From: Prochlorococcus sp. AG-436-M02
GTDB lineage: Bacteria; Cyanobacteriota; Cyanobacteriia; PCC-6307; Cyanobiaceae
Assembly: GCA_003212515.1 (NCBI GenBank)
Contig: QCPL01000004.1
Location: 1 to 64,000 of the forward strand
Direction of reading: 5' to 3'
DNA: 64,000 bases
The notes beneath the pieces were generated by a model. It saw only the letters and a list, made by a program, of their open reading frames with translations. It ran no database searches and was not told the DNA's origin. Position 1 is the first letter of the stretch; every line of letters starts with the position of its first letter. Both the position numbers and the translations under genes were made by a program. Below, one piece after another: positions 27,888 through 37,771 of the stretch.

Positions 27888-29270
27888 GTGACACGAACTA
27901 GCACTATCTATATCTACCAAACATGTGGCGCAGAGACACGGCAATTTTTTGGTCGATGCACAAGTTGTGGCGATTGGAATTCAATCGTTGAAGAAGTAAT
28001 TTCCACTTCAAATCTACGCTCCAGAAATAAAAGGGATTCATCCTCAAAAGCACTGTCTGGAAAGCGTTCTCAACCAATTTCATCTTTCAATAATGAGCCC
28101 GTTAAACGCATTTTTAGTGGGTATAAAGAATTGGATCGCGTTCTAGGTGGAGGCTTAGTTGCAGGCTCTCTTGTTCTCATTGGAGGAGATCCAGGAATAG
28201 GTAAAAGTACTCTGCTTTTGCAAAGCGCAACTGAAATGGCTCGTTACAAATCAGTTCTTTATATAACAGCCGAAGAATCTAGCAGCCAAGTACAACTTCG
28301 CTGGAATCGTCTGCAAAAAGACGAATCTTCTCTTCATCTTTTTGCAGAAACAAATCTCGAACTAATCTTGGATGAGATAGAAAAATTTAACCCAACTGTT
28401 GCAATAATCGATAGCATTCAAGCCTTACAAGATCCTAATTTAGGAGGGACCCCAGGCTCTGTTACTCAAGTCAGAGAATGTGCAGCTGCATTGCAGCGAC
28501 TAGCGAAATCAAAAAATATAACCGTAATCCTTGTTGGTCATGTCACCAAAGAAGGTATGCTTGCAGGACCCAAAGTGCTTGAGCATCTTGTAGATACAGT
28601 TTTAACCTTTGAAGGAGATCGTTTCGCTAGTCATCGCATTCTTAGGACAATAAAAAATCGTTTTGGTGCTACCAATGAACTCAGTGTATTTGAGATGCAA
28701 GGAAAGGGATTAATAGAAGTCCTAAACCCTAGTGAACTATTTCTAAGCTCGCAAAATGCTCCAGGAGTTGCAAAAATCGTAGCCTGCGAAGGCACGAGAC
28801 CAATTGCTATAGAACTTCAAGCTCTAATTAACCAAACCAGCTATCCATCTCCAAGAAGAACTGCCACTGGCATTGAAAGCAATAGACTCCATCAAATTCT
28901 GGCAGTAATCGAAAAGCATTTAAATCTTCCATTATCACGTTTCGATTGTTATTTAGCAGTTGCAGGAGGTTTAGAAGTGGAAGAACCTGCCGCAGATTTA
29001 GGAATTGCAGCAGCAATAATTTCTAGTTACAAAAAAACAGAATTGCCAAAAGAGATAGTTCTGATTGGAGAAATTGGTCTTGGAGGACAACTCCGTGCTG
29101 TTGCACAAATGCAATTAAGAATTCGTGAAGCAGAGAGGCTAGGATTTAGTTGTGCTATTATTCCAAAATTTTCAAATAGTGAATTGTCATCAGAAAAATA
29201 TCAAACTATCGATGTAAAAGAAGTTACAAATATTAGAGAAGCATTTGAAATCGTTCTTAAGTTAATCTGA
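27888..29270 (+). CDS. radA: DNA repair protein RadA, zinc finger missing its first Cys
   Basis: RecA-like branch-migration helicase of recombinational repair. N-terminal zinc finger, Walker A in GGDPGIGKSTLLLQSATEMA near residue 104, RadA-specific KNRFGATNE near 257, then a Lon-protease-like C-terminal domain (LAVAGGLEVEEPAADLGIAA). 460 residues, normal. The finger normally has four cysteines (C-x2-C ... C-x2-C); here it reads IYIYQTCGAETRQFFGRCTS followed by C27, so position 10 is Tyr (TAC) and only C13, C24 and C27 remain. Start is a GTG at 27888 with no nearer ATG. Confidence 0.94.
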   Translation: MTRTSTIYIYQTCGAETRQFFGRCTSCGDWNSIVEEVISTSNLRSRNKRDSSSKALSGKRSQPISSFNNEPVKRIFSGYKELDRVLGGGLVAGSLVLIGGDPGIGKSTLLLQSATEMARYKSVLYITAEESSSQVQLRWNRLQKDESSLHLFAETNLELILDEIEKFNPTVAIIDSIQALQDPNLGGTPGSVTQVRECAAALQRLAKSKNITVILVGHVTKEGMLAGPKVLEHLVDTVLTFEGDRFASHRILRTIKNRFGATNELSVFEMQGKGLIEVLNPSELFLSSQNAPGVAKIVACEGTRPIAIELQALINQTSYPSPRRTATGIESNRLHQILAVIEKHLNLPLSRFDCYLAVAGGLEVEEPAADLGIAAAIISSYKKTELPKEIVLIGEIGLGGQLRAVAQMQLRIREAERLGFSCAIIPKFSNSELSSEKYQTIDVKEVTNIREAFEIVLKLI

Positions 29271-29297
29271 CATTCGAAAAATTAAAATTCTTGAGAA

Positions 29298-29819
29298 TTA
29301 TAAATAAACATCAATTTTACTTCTTCCAGTGGTTTTCAACCAATTTTCAATATCTAAATATCCACCTGGGTAGAGTCTCACTGCCTTAGTCCAAACGTCA
29401 GCTGCCTTATCAAACCAAATATCACTTTCATCTTGTTTACCTTCTTGTAGCAATGATCTACCACGTTTTTCATATATTAATCCCATATTTTTTAGACAAG
29501 AAGGCTGCTTAGGGTTTTCATCTAATGCCTTCATATATGTATTCAAGGCTCTTTCCTCATCACCATTACTCATGTAAATAATGGCCATATTTTTGAGAGT
29601 CTCTCCTCTATCAATTGCATTCTCTTCAAGCTTGAGACTCTCTTCATAATTCTCCAAGGCCTCAGAGTAATCACCATTATTTTGAGCTGCAAAACCCTCT
29701 CTATAATAGATATAGGCTTGTTTTTCCTTTGCAGCGATAGGCATCATCTTCACTATGCCTTCAGCAATTACAGTGAATGCCTTATCTAGAAAATTGTCTT
29801 TGTTATTACTGCTAGGCAC
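29298..29819 (-). CDS. ycf3: Photosystem I assembly protein Ycf3
   Basis: Thylakoid-associated TPR chaperone for PSI assembly. 173 residues with three TPR units: [20 protein letters not shown], then [20 protein letters not shown], then [20 protein letters not shown]. The C-terminal [20 protein letters not shown] is the Ycf3 hallmark. Start is a GTG at 29819, chosen by homology to the usual N-terminus. Divergent from the copper ATPase (143 bases), convergent with radA (27 bases). Confidence 0.95.
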   Translation of the reverse strand: MPSSNNKDNFLDKAFTVIAEGIVKMMPIAAKEKQAYIYYREGFAAQNNGDYSEALENYEESLKLEENAIDRGETLKNMAIIYMSNGDEERALNTYMKALDENPKQPSCLKNMGLIYEKRGRSLLQEGKQDESDIWFDKAADVWTKAVRLYPGGYLDIENWLKTTGRSKIDVYL

Positions 29820-29962
29820 GGTAAATAAAATAAAAACGTTCTTAAGCCCATCCTGACGCGATTCTTGATTTCTTGCTTAAAGGACTTAATTTTTTTTAAA
29901 AGCAAAAATACTTCGATACAAATACTCACTAGATTATGAGTATGCAAAATCTAAATTAATCC

Positions 29963-32278
29963 TTGAGCAGTCCAATCATCAAACCTAAATATGAGTCCGT
30001 TTTATTAGACGTAGAAGGAATGAAATGTGGAGGATGCTTACGCGCTGTAGAAAAAACGCTGCTAGATCAAGAAAATGTTGAAAGTGCAAGTGTCAACTTG
30101 GTTCAAAGAACAGCCTTAATAGAAATTAAAAATAAGAACGAAAATATTGAAAATATCGTCACTGCATTAACAGACCGTGGTTTTCCTGCCAAACAAAGAG
30201 AAAGTAATCAGCCAATTAGCACAGAAGAATCAAGCAGCACTAAAAAATTCTGGAAGCAATTAATGATTGCATTGATTTTGCTTTTACTTTCAGTCATTGG
30301 TCATTTAGCTGAAGGAGGCAAAATTAATGTTCCATTGTTAGGAACATTACCTTTCCATGCAAGTCTTGCGACGTTTGCACTTTTTGGGCCAGGCTTTTCA
30401 ATCATCAAAAGTGGATTCAAATCAGCCATTCACTTAACTCCAACGATGGACACACTGGTTGGGATTGGAGTAACAAGTGCTTATTTTGCAAGCCTTAGTT
30501 CCATACTTTGGCCGAATGTTGGCTGGCCATGCTTTTTCAATGAACCAGTAATGCTTCTAGGGTTTGTTTTACTTGGAAGATTCCTAGAAGAACGAGCAAG
30601 ATTTCGTACCGGTAAAGCACTGAAAGAACTAGCTAAATTGCAACCTAACAAAGCAAGGCTTTTAATTAATAAAGATCAAATCAAAGAAATAAGAGTAGGC
30701 GCACTTAAAGTTGGGGAGCAAATTCAAGTTTTGGCTGGAGATCGTATTCCCATTGATGGAACGGTAATTGAAGGAAATTCAGCAATAGATATCTCAAGTC
30801 TTACAGGCGAACCCCTACCTCAAACGGCTTCAGCAGGAACAGCAATATCCGCAGGAACATTAAATTTAGATGGAACTCTTGTAGTCCAAGTTGATCGAAT
30901 TGGTGCTGAAACGGCATTAGCAAGAATTATTGGCTTAGTAGAACAAGCACAAGCAAGAAAGGCTCCTATACAAAGTCTCGCTGATCGAGTAGCGGGGAAT
31001 TTTTGTTATGGGGTTGTAACTCTATCAATATGCACATTTTTTTTCTGGTGGCAATTAGGAGGAAAGTTATGGCCTGAGGTTCTTCAAAGTTCAGGCCAAG
31101 GTCTAATTAATGGCCATTCACATATTTTGCATTCCTCTCTTGGTGCTGAAGCCCAAACCCCATTAGGACTAGCTATCCAACTGTCCATTGCAGTATTAGT
31201 TATTGCATGTCCTTGCGCACTAGGACTAGCTACACCAACGGTGATAACCGTGGCCTCTGGGAAAGCAGCACAAAAAGGTTGGCTTTTCAAAGGAGGTGAT
31301 GTAATTGAAAAAGCTGCATCAATTAACCAAATTATTTTTGACAAAACTGGAACTCTTACCGTTGGTCGACCTTCTGTTGTTGATTACTTAGCCACAGAAA
31401 ATCAATCTAAACTTATTCAAATAGCAGCAAGTCTAGAGATCAACAGCAGGCATCCAATTGCATATGCAGTTTTACAAGAATCACAAATAATGGACTTACC
31501 TCTACTCCCATCCTGCAATATAAAAAGTATTCCAGGTAAAGGTATTTCTGGGGATCTTGAAACTATCGAAGGCAAAGTCAAAATAGGAACTATTGAATGG
31601 AGCAAAAGTGAAGGAGTTATATGGGATAAAACTATCGATAATCAATTAGATAAAGAAAAATATACTGGTCAATCTATTGTTGCAGTTTCAATAGGAAAAA
31701 AGCTAATTGGTTTAATTATGATTGATGATCAAATTCGTGATGATGCAAATATTGCATTAAAGAAATTAAGAGATCAGGGCCACATATTAAGAATTATGAG
31801 TGGTGATCGTAGAGAAGCAGTTCAAAAAATAGGAAAACAGCTTGGCTTTTCAGAAAAACTTCTAGATTGGCAATTATTGCCCGAAGATAAACTAAATAAT
31901 TTAGAAAATTTAAAAGGTTATGGAAAGATAGCAATGGTAGGAGATGGAATTAATGATGCTCCTGCACTTGCAAGTTCTAATCTGGGGATTGCAATTGGTA
32001 CAGGGACTCAAATAGCGCAAGATTCAGCAGATCTTGTTTTATTAGGAGAAAATCTTGAAAGTTTACCAAAAGCATTTCTACTTGCTCGAAAGGCTATAAA
32101 AAAAATAAAGCAAAATCTTTTCTGGGCATTTGGCTATAACATAATTGCTTTACCAATTGCTGCTGGAATACTATTACCTAAATTTGGCTTGTTACTTTCT
32201 CCACCTATTGCAGCATTATTAATGGCAATAAGTTCAATAACTGTGGTGATTAATTCATTATCACTAAAAATTTCATGA
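29963..32278 (+). CDS. Copper-translocating P-type ATPase (P1B)
   Basis: Membrane pump moving Cu(I), either exporting it or delivering it to thylakoid plastocyanin (cyanobacterial CtaA/PacS type). One N-terminal HMA domain with GMKCGGC near residue 19, about eight membrane helices, the CPC metal site in IACPCALGLATPTVITVASG near 414, phosphorylation motif DKTGTLT near 460 and hinge GDGINDAPAL near 660. 771 residues. Start is a TTG at 29963, as the upstream ATGs are out of frame. The stop overlaps tmk as ATGA. Whether it is CtaA-like or PacS-like cannot be told from sequence alone. Confidence 0.93.
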   Translation: MSSPIIKPKYESVLLDVEGMKCGGCLRAVEKTLLDQENVESASVNLVQRTALIEIKNKNENIENIVTALTDRGFPAKQRESNQPISTEESSSTKKFWKQLMIALILLLLSVIGHLAEGGKINVPLLGTLPFHASLATFALFGPGFSIIKSGFKSAIHLTPTMDTLVGIGVTSAYFASLSSILWPNVGWPCFFNEPVMLLGFVLLGRFLEERARFRTGKALKELAKLQPNKARLLINKDQIKEIRVGALKVGEQIQVLAGDRIPIDGTVIEGNSAIDISSLTGEPLPQTASAGTAISAGTLNLDGTLVVQVDRIGAETALARIIGLVEQAQARKAPIQSLADRVAGNFCYGVVTLSICTFFFWWQLGGKLWPEVLQSSGQGLINGHSHILHSSLGAEAQTPLGLAIQLSIAVLVIACPCALGLATPTVITVASGKAAQKGWLFKGGDVIEKAASINQIIFDKTGTLTVGRPSVVDYLATENQSKLIQIAASLEINSRHPIAYAVLQESQIMDLPLLPSCNIKSIPGKGISGDLETIEGKVKIGTIEWSKSEGVIWDKTIDNQLDKEKYTGQSIVAVSIGKKLIGLIMIDDQIRDDANIALKKLRDQGHILRIMSGDRREAVQKIGKQLGFSEKLLDWQLLPEDKLNNLENLKGYGKIAMVGDGINDAPALASSNLGIAIGTGTQIAQDSADLVLLGENLESLPKAFLLARKAIKKIKQNLFWAFGYNIIALPIAAGILLPKFGLLLSPPIAALLMAISSITVVINSLSLKIS

Positions 32279-32919
32279 AAGGAATCTTTATAGTTATTGA
32301 AGGGATAGATGGTTGTGGTAAAAGCACACAATTAAAACATTTATCAAAATGGTTGCCTATAAGTGGCTTAATGCCAGATGGTGCAAAACTAATAACAACT
32401 CGCGAGCCTGGAGGCACCAAACTAGGTAATTGTATTAGAGAATTACTCCTAGAAGACTTTAAAGCCGATTCCCCAGAACCATTAGCCGAGCTTCTATTAT
32501 ATGCAGCTGATCGGGCTCAACACGTGAGTCAAGTAATACTTCCGGCTATTAATAATGGAGATTGGGTAATTAGTGATCGCTTTAGCAGCTCAACTATGGC
32601 ATATCAAGGCTTTGGTAGGAACTTAAATAAAAATATAATTACTAAATTAGAAGAAATTGCAACTAAAGGAATTGAACCAAATATCACTCTTCTACTAGAT
32701 ATTTCTATAACTGAGAGTATAAAAAGAAGAAGGAATAAATCTCAAGATAGGATCGAATCAGAAGGTGCAAGTTTTCTAGAACGTGTTTCTTATGGTTTTT
32801 CTTTACTTGCAAAAGGCAAAAAATGGATTAAAATTTCCAGCAATCAAAAAGAAGAGTTAGTTAGTAAAGCAATTGAAAAAGAATTAATCAATTTGTTTAA
32901 CAAAAAACCTTGTAATTGA
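32275..32919 (+). CDS. tmk: Thymidylate kinase
   Basis: Phosphorylates dTMP to dTDP. P-loop IVIEGIDGCGKSTQLKHL at residues 5-22, the DR-x motif in VISDRFSSSTMAYQGFGRNL near 99-118 and a lid region around RRRNKSQDRIESEG. 214 residues. Overlaps the copper ATPase by four bases and abuts holB with no gap (TGA then ATG), so the three are translated from one message. Confidence 0.95.
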   Translation: MKGIFIVIEGIDGCGKSTQLKHLSKWLPISGLMPDGAKLITTREPGGTKLGNCIRELLLEDFKADSPEPLAELLLYAADRAQHVSQVILPAINNGDWVISDRFSSSTMAYQGFGRNLNKNIITKLEEIATKGIEPNITLLLDISITESIKRRRNKSQDRIESEGASFLERVSYGFSLLAKGKKWIKISSNQKEELVSKAIEKELINLFNKKPCN

Positions 32920-33885
32920 ATGAATTTAAGCCACAAACTTTTCGAGGAGTTTTGTTTTCAAGATCTGGCAATTCAAATGCTATCTTCTTCTATTAAAAAA
33001 AATCATATAGCTCCAGCATATTTATTTACAGGCCCTCAAGGAGTTGGACAAAAAGAAATAGCTTTACGTTTCTTAGAAGGTATTGTAATAATGGGATCAA
33101 AAAATTTAAATAGAGAAAAAATACGCAAGCGCATTGAATCTGGTAATCATCCTGATTTATATAAAATAGAGCCAACTTACTCAATTAAAGGTAAATTAAT
33201 TAATCAATCAATATATGAGAGTGAAAATTTCAATAGCCACGCAATCGCTCAAATTCGTCTAGAACAAATAAAAAATTTAAAATATTTTCTAAATCAAAAG
33301 CCAATTGAGTCTAAATTGAGCATGGTTTTGTTAGAAAATGTAGAGGAACTCAATGAATCAGCAGCAAATGCTCTTCTAAAGACATTAGAAGAACCAATTA
33401 ACGGTTTATTAATTTTAATTTCCTCTAGACCTGAACAATTACTAGTCACAATTAAATCTCGCTGTCAGATAATTCCTTTTAAGCCATTAAGTAATACTCT
33501 TCTACAAAAGAATCTTAATCAAGATACATTAAGCCAAACTTTTGCAGCATATAAAAAAGAGTTACTTGTACTTTCTAATGGATCTCCTGACCTTCTAGAA
33601 AAAATACTTAGCAGCTTAGAAGAAATACCTGATAACATTTGGTCTCATCTGGAAAATCTTCCAACAGAGCCATTAGCTGCCTTAGAATTAGCAAAGAAAA
33701 TTACAGATAATATTAGTCCTGATAAACAATTATTTTTAATTGATTGGATGCAACAATATTATTGGGAAAAAGAAATGGAAGTAAAAAAAGTAAAAAGATT
33801 AGAGAAATTAAAAATGCAACTCAAATCTTATATAAATCAAAGAATTGCCTGGGAAATTGCTTTGATAGATATTTCTATGCAGTGA
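32920..33885 (+). CDS. holB: DNA polymerase III delta' subunit (HolB-type clamp-loader ATPase fold)
   Basis: Clamp-loader subunit of the replicative polymerase. AAA+ features are APAYLFTGPQGVGQKEIALR near residue 32 (P-loop modified: Gln before Lys, no following Ser/Thr), NESAANALLKTLEEPINGLL (the ALLKTLEEP motif) and TIKSRCQ (SRC motif). The cysteine cluster that binds zinc in E. coli delta' and tau is absent. 321 residues, normal. Directly after tmk, a linkage common to many bacteria. Converges on rpaA with 16 bases between. Confidence 0.88.
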   Translation: MNLSHKLFEEFCFQDLAIQMLSSSIKKNHIAPAYLFTGPQGVGQKEIALRFLEGIVIMGSKNLNREKIRKRIESGNHPDLYKIEPTYSIKGKLINQSIYESENFNSHAIAQIRLEQIKNLKYFLNQKPIESKLSMVLLENVEELNESAANALLKTLEEPINGLLILISSRPEQLLVTIKSRCQIIPFKPLSNTLLQKNLNQDTLSQTFAAYKKELLVLSNGSPDLLEKILSSLEEIPDNIWSHLENLPTEPLAALELAKKITDNISPDKQLFLIDWMQQYYWEKEMEVKKVKRLEKLKMQLKSYINQRIAWEIALIDISMQ

Positions 33886-33901
33886 TTCTTTAACTGTTTA
33901 C

Positions 33902-34681
33902 CTAATCAGTGATAGAAGTTGAAACTTCCTGATATTTCTTGAGAATTAATTCTTTAACATGATCTATCTGCTCGCCTTTAGGCAACTCCAAGCAATATCC
34001 AGCTCCGTACACAGTTTTAATGAATATCGGCTTACGAGGTTCTGGTTCCAATTTTGTTCGCAAATGACGAACATGCACACGAATCGTTTCAATATCATCA
34101 TCTGGTTCATATCCCCAAACTTCTTTCAAAATTAAGGATGGAGCAACAGTTTGGCCATGTCTTTGAAGAAGGCAATGTAATAACTCAAATTCTAAATGAG
34201 TTAATCGAACAGGTTTTTCAAACCAGATTGCTTCAAATCTTTCAGGAACAAGTGTCAATGGTCCAAAATTCAGAATTTCTGGGTGTCCAGTGCTGGCTAA
34301 AGGTGCCCGATTAGTTCTCCGAAGCAATGCTTTGATTCGTACATGTAATTCTTCAAGATCAAAAGGTTTAGTTAAATAGTCATCAGCACCTGAATTAAAC
34401 CCTGTCACCTTGTCCTTTGTTGCACCCAAAGCTGTGATCATCAGAATGGGTATAGATGAAGTCCTGTCATCTCTTCTAAGACGTTGACAAAGAGTTAGAC
34501 CATCGACACTAGGAAGCATCAGATCTAGAAGAATTAGGTCAGGCTTATATTGCAAAGCTAAAGCTTGTCCTTTGATTCCATCTTCTGCGCACTGAACATC
34601 AAAGCCAGTATGTTCAAGATGACCTGCAACCAATTCACGCATGTCCTTGTCATCTTCAATTAATAGAATGCAAGGCTTCAT
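33902..34681 (-). CDS. rpaA: OmpR-type response regulator RpaA
   Basis: Output regulator of the cyanobacterial circadian clock through the SasA/CikA kinases; it also affects energy transfer to photosystems. Receiver domain with EDDKDM near residue 9, [20 protein letters not shown] (phosphoacceptor Asp near 53) and [20 protein letters not shown]. The DNA-binding domain has [20 protein letters not shown] and [20 protein letters not shown], the RpaA hallmark. 259 residues, ATG at 34681. Monocistronic by position; 243 bases separate it from tRNA-Asn. Confidence 0.87.
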   Translation of the reverse strand: MKPCILLIEDDKDMRELVAGHLEHTGFDVQCAEDGIKGQALALQYKPDLILLDLMLPSVDGLTLCQRLRRDDRTSSIPILMITALGATKDKVTGFNSGADDYLTKPFDLEELHVRIKALLRRTNRAPLASTGHPEILNFGPLTLVPERFEAIWFEKPVRLTHLEFELLHCLLQRHGQTVAPSLILKEVWGYEPDDDIETIRVHVRHLRTKLEPEPRKPIFIKTVYGAGYCLELPKGEQIDHVKELILKKYQEVSTSITD

Positions 34682-34924
34682 TAGATCAAGCTCAGATTAG
34701 AAAAACAGACAACAATTTACTGCATGGTCTGAATGTGTACGATTCTCTCAAGATTTCAAAATTACTGCAGAATTGATAAGTTCCCAAAAAAAATCAGTAA
34801 ACCGCTGAGATCGGGCTTCCTAACTAAGATTCTTAATCAGAAAAGCGATGGGAAGCATTTTCAGCTTTTAGAATTTCTTCAGATTTCGGCAGAAACTTTG
34901 CTAAATCAACAGTTGATAACAAAA

Positions 34925-34996
34925 CTCCCCGGGCGGGATTCGAACCTGCGACCAATCGGTTAACAGCCGATCGCTCTACCGCTGAGCTACCGAGGA
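34925..34996 (-). tRNA. tRNA-Asn (GTT anticodon)
   Basis: Read on the minus strand, 72 bases fold as a tRNA. Acceptor TCCTCGG pairs with CCGGGGA plus discriminator G, the D arm is AGCTCAGCGGTAGAGC, the anticodon stem TCGGC...ACCGA encloses GTT, and the T arm has GGTTCGAATCC. The CCA end is not encoded, consistent with a need for the CCA-adding enzyme at 20.3-21.5 kb. The gene lies between the ABC ATPase (upstream) and rpaA on the same strand. Confidence 0.96.
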
Positions 34997-35005
34997 AAGT
35001 ATGAA

Positions 35006-35038
35006 TAGAACCTAGCCTTGATACCCCTCTTACCGCAA
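35006..35038 (-). promoter_or_regulatory. Possible sigma-70 promoter for tRNA-Asn
   Basis: On the minus strand a TTGCGG box is followed after 18 bases by TAGGTT, whose end lies 12 bases before the tRNA 5' end. Both boxes are only partial matches to the -35/-10 consensus; the position is right but the call is weak. Confidence 0.25.
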
Positions 35039-35039
35039 G

Positions 35040-35738
35040 TCAAATGAATTTCCGAATCACTTGCTCCCCAGAAAACCATTGTCCCAGACGTCCTTGTTCC
35101 ATAATTGCAGCAGAATCACAAAATGTGAGCTCTTCGAGACGATGTGTAATCCAGAGAGCAGTAATTGGCGCTGGATAGGACTTTCTGGTGATTTTGCGAA
35201 CGATTTCCAACATAGATCTCTGGCTAGAAGGATCTAGAAGAGCTGTAGGTTCATCCAATAAAAGCAAATTAGCCTGACTAACCAAAGCCCCCGCAAGAGC
35301 AAGGCGTTGCTTTTGCCCCCCACTAAGAGTATGAATTGGTCTATCAACCATATTGTCCAAGCCAACTTGACTAAGCGCTGAATTTAGTCGTTCCAATCTT
35401 TGATTCGGATCCAAATCATGGGGAAGACTTAAGAGTAGATCACTTGAACAACTTGGCAAAAGCAACTGATGGTCTGGGTTTTGAAACATTAATGCAGGCT
35501 TAAAAGAACAAGAGAATTTTCCTTCTTGTGGACCAATCAAGCCACTAATTAAACGAAACAAAGTACTTTTTCCACTTCCATTACTTCCAACAATCATCCA
35601 TAAGCCTGGACTAGAAATAGATAAAGTGCATTTGTTTAAAACCTTTTCACCTACTTTCCAGCCATAAGAAACATTTTCCAATTCTAGAGAATCAATATGG
35701 CTTTCTTCAACACAAACTTCTTTTGTATTTTGCTGCAT
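35040..35738 (-). CDS. ABC transporter ATP-binding protein (CbiO/EcfA-like)
   Basis: A complete ABC ATPase of 232 residues: Walker A VGSNGSGKSTLFRLISGL, Q-loop LMFQNPDHQLLLP, signature LSGGQKQRLALAGAL, Walker B NLLLLDEPTALLDP and the switch His in ALWITHRLEE. The FQNPDHQ form of the Q-loop is typical of CbiO/EcfA ATPases of energy-coupling (cobalt, vitamin) importers. No membrane partner is adjacent, so the substrate is unknown. I chose the ATG at 35738, 4 bases after the UPF0367 stop; longer in-frame options run into that gene. Confidence 0.87.
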   Translation of the reverse strand: MQQNTKEVCVEESHIDSLELENVSYGWKVGEKVLNKCTLSISSPGLWMIVGSNGSGKSTLFRLISGLIGPQEGKFSCSFKPALMFQNPDHQLLLPSCSSDLLLSLPHDLDPNQRLERLNSALSQVGLDNMVDRPIHTLSGGQKQRLALAGALVSQANLLLLDEPTALLDPSSQRSMLEIVRKITRKSYPAPITALWITHRLEELTFCDSAAIMEQGRLGQWFSGEQVIRKFI

Positions 35739-35742
35739 CAAT

Positions 35743-36006
35743 CTATTCGTCAAAAGAAAAACCAGGCCTTCTACTGCCACCAGCACCAGTTGTCTTTTCA
35801 TACATCTGAACTGCTAAAACTTCGCTTGCCAAAACTGCTATCTTCTTATTCTCAGCATGTTCGCAATGTATTTCTATAACCTTTGGATTACCAGTATGAA
35901 GCGTTTCTTTTAAGGACTTGTACAAAGCTTTAGCTTCCTCTACTTCTTTTCGTTGAACCGACAATGGCAGAGGGCTCAATTTAAGAGCAAGCTCGATTAA
36001 ATACAC
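35743..36006 (-). CDS. UPF0367 family protein
   Basis: 87-residue conserved cyanobacterial protein of unknown function. Typical features are YLIELALKLSPLPLSVQRKE at the N-terminus and LASEVLAVQMYEKTTGAGGS with RRPGFSF at the C-terminus. Soluble, mixed alpha/beta. Start is a GTG at 36006. Four bases upstream of the ABC ATPase and likely cotranscribed; divergent from cysK with about 109 bases between starts. Confidence 0.82.
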   Translation of the reverse strand: MYLIELALKLSPLPLSVQRKEVEEAKALYKSLKETLHTGNPKVIEIHCEHAENKKIAVLASEVLAVQMYEKTTGAGGSRRPGFSFDE

Positions 36007-36115
36007 GGTAAATTCTCAAATACTTTGATTTTATTGATTTTGGCTTCGAAGTGAAAATAATATATAAATGAATTCAGCTTCAACATTTCCATAAGTCAAA
36101 CCATCTAAGAATTTA

Positions 36116-37084
36116 ATGCCAATAGCATCCGACATAACCAATTTAGTAGGTCGCACACCACTAGTAAGACTCAACCGTCTCCCAAAGGCTTTTGGATGTA
36201 AAGCAGAATTACTAGCAAAACTCGAAAGTTTCAATCCCACATCATCTGTCAAAGATCGTATTGCTGGTGCAATGGTTATTGCTGCAGAAAAAGAAGGAAC
36301 TATTACTCCTTCCAAAACAGTTCTTATAGAACCTACAAGTGGTAATACTGGAATAGCTCTTGCAATGGTAGCTGCAGCAAAGGGTTATCGGTTAATCCTC
36401 ACAATGCCCGACTCAATGAGTACAGAAAGAAGAGCAATGCTCCGAGCATATGGTGCAGAAATCCAATTAACCCCTGGTAAAGATGGAATGCATGGTGCCA
36501 TAAATCTGGCTAAAGAATTAGTCATTTCAATTCCCAATTCCTATCTCTTGCAGCAATTTGATAATCCTGCGAACCCGCAAGTTCATGAAGCTACAACAGC
36601 AGAAGAAATTTGGGCTGATTGCGAGGGCCATCTCGATGCTTTAGTCGCAGGAGTTGGGACTGGAGGAACAATTACAGGCTGTGCAACAGTCCTAAAAAAA
36701 AGAAATCCAAACCTGAAGGTCTTTGCTATAGAACCATCCTCTAGTGCTGTTCTTTCAGGGAAAAAGCCTGGTCCTCATAGTATCCAAGGAATTGGAGCAG
36801 GCTTTATCCCAAAAGTACTGGATACTTCTTTGATCGATGAAGTCATAGAGGTTGATGAAAACAAAGCAATGGAAACGGGTAGGCAACTTGCAAGACAAGA
36901 AGGATTGTTAAGTGGAATTAGTAGTGGAGCAGCGGTATCTGCAGCACTTGAATTAGGGAAAAGATCAAATATGGAGGCTAAGCGAATAGTTATTGTCTTA
37001 CCAAGTTTTGGGGAAAGATATTTATCTACTTCTATGTTCACTAATCTTTCATCCTTTCAACCAAGACAAGATGGGTATATTTAA
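36116..37084 (+). CDS. cysK: Cysteine synthase (O-acetylserine sulfhydrylase)
   Basis: PLP enzyme making L-cysteine from O-acetylserine and sulfide. The PLP lysine is K46 in [17 protein letters not shown]; the substrate loop is [19 protein letters not shown] near residue 73, and [20 protein letters not shown] near 179 binds the PLP phosphate. 322 residues, a normal CysK length. ATG at 36116. The J-domain gene follows after 21 bases. Confidence 0.94.
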   Translation: MPIASDITNLVGRTPLVRLNRLPKAFGCKAELLAKLESFNPTSSVKDRIAGAMVIAAEKEGTITPSKTVLIEPTSGNTGIALAMVAAAKGYRLILTMPDSMSTERRAMLRAYGAEIQLTPGKDGMHGAINLAKELVISIPNSYLLQQFDNPANPQVHEATTAEEIWADCEGHLDALVAGVGTGGTITGCATVLKKRNPNLKVFAIEPSSSAVLSGKKPGPHSIQGIGAGFIPKVLDTSLIDEVIEVDENKAMETGRQLARQEGLLSGISSGAAVSAALELGKRSNMEAKRIVIVLPSFGERYLSTSMFTNLSSFQPRQDGYI

Positions 37085-37105
37085 AAATTCGTAGAATCTT
37101 TCAAT

Positions 37106-37753
37106 ATGAACAATGATCCATACACACTCCTAGGCGTTTCTAAAGACACTCCTTTTAAAGAAATAAAAGCTTCTTATAGAGCATTAGCAAAGAAATTTCA
37201 CCCAGATACCGGAGGGGATTCTAAGAAAATCCTTGCGATAAATGCAGCTTGGGAAAAAATACGAAATAATGAAAATCAAATCAAAAATACTCCTAAGCAA
37301 AAAAACAACCCAAAATCGCCTTCAAATTATCAAACTCCAGTCACCCAAGGGTCTGGGAAAGATAAAGCAATATCCCTTTGGATAAAAGTAGTTTATGATC
37401 CTATAGATAGATTAATGGGGGAAGTAATTAACTCATTTCCTAAAAAGTTAAAAGATCTCTCAGCAGATCCTTATGACGATGATCTAATGGAAGCGTTCTG
37501 TGAATATATTGAAAAAAGCAAAAAAAAACTAATAAAGGTCAAAGATATATATCAATCCCTAACAACACCATTAGAAGCAAAACAATTTAGCCTCAGTCTT
37601 TATCAATGTTTTTCAGAATTGCAAGATGGAATAAATGAATGGGAAAGATATACAGCAGGGTATGTAGAGAATTATTTACATGATGGCAATGAAATGCTTC
37701 TCAAAGCAAAACAAAAAAGATTAATTCTTAAAAAAGAAAAAATCAACTTCTAG
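37106..37753 (+). CDS. J-domain (DnaJ-like) protein
   Basis: The N-terminal J-domain (about residues 1-55: DPYTLLGVSKDTPFKEIKAS, then the HPD of KKFHPDTGGDSKKI) would stimulate an Hsp70. The remaining 150 residues are Lys-rich and helical, without the Gly/Phe or zinc-finger regions of canonical DnaJ, so this is a type III J-protein of unknown client. A linker near residues 65-80 is Lys/Asn/Pro-rich. Follows cysK; converges on ndhO. Confidence 0.85.
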   Translation: MNNDPYTLLGVSKDTPFKEIKASYRALAKKFHPDTGGDSKKILAINAAWEKIRNNENQIKNTPKQKNNPKSPSNYQTPVTQGSGKDKAISLWIKVVYDPIDRLMGEVINSFPKKLKDLSADPYDDDLMEAFCEYIEKSKKKLIKVKDIYQSLTTPLEAKQFSLSLYQCFSELQDGINEWERYTAGYVENYLHDGNEMLLKAKQKRLILKKEKINF

Positions 37754-37771
37754 GTTTAAAAACCAACTTAA

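Noticed and set aside
29286-29299. Palindrome AATTCTTGAGAATT between radA and ycf3
   Set aside because: Six-base arms with a two-base centre cannot form a stable RNA hairpin and there is no T-tract; likely chance in AT-rich DNA.
34733-34963. A 76-codon open frame between rpaA and the ABC ATPase
   Set aside because: Its end runs through the tRNA-Asn gene; composition is unlike a protein.
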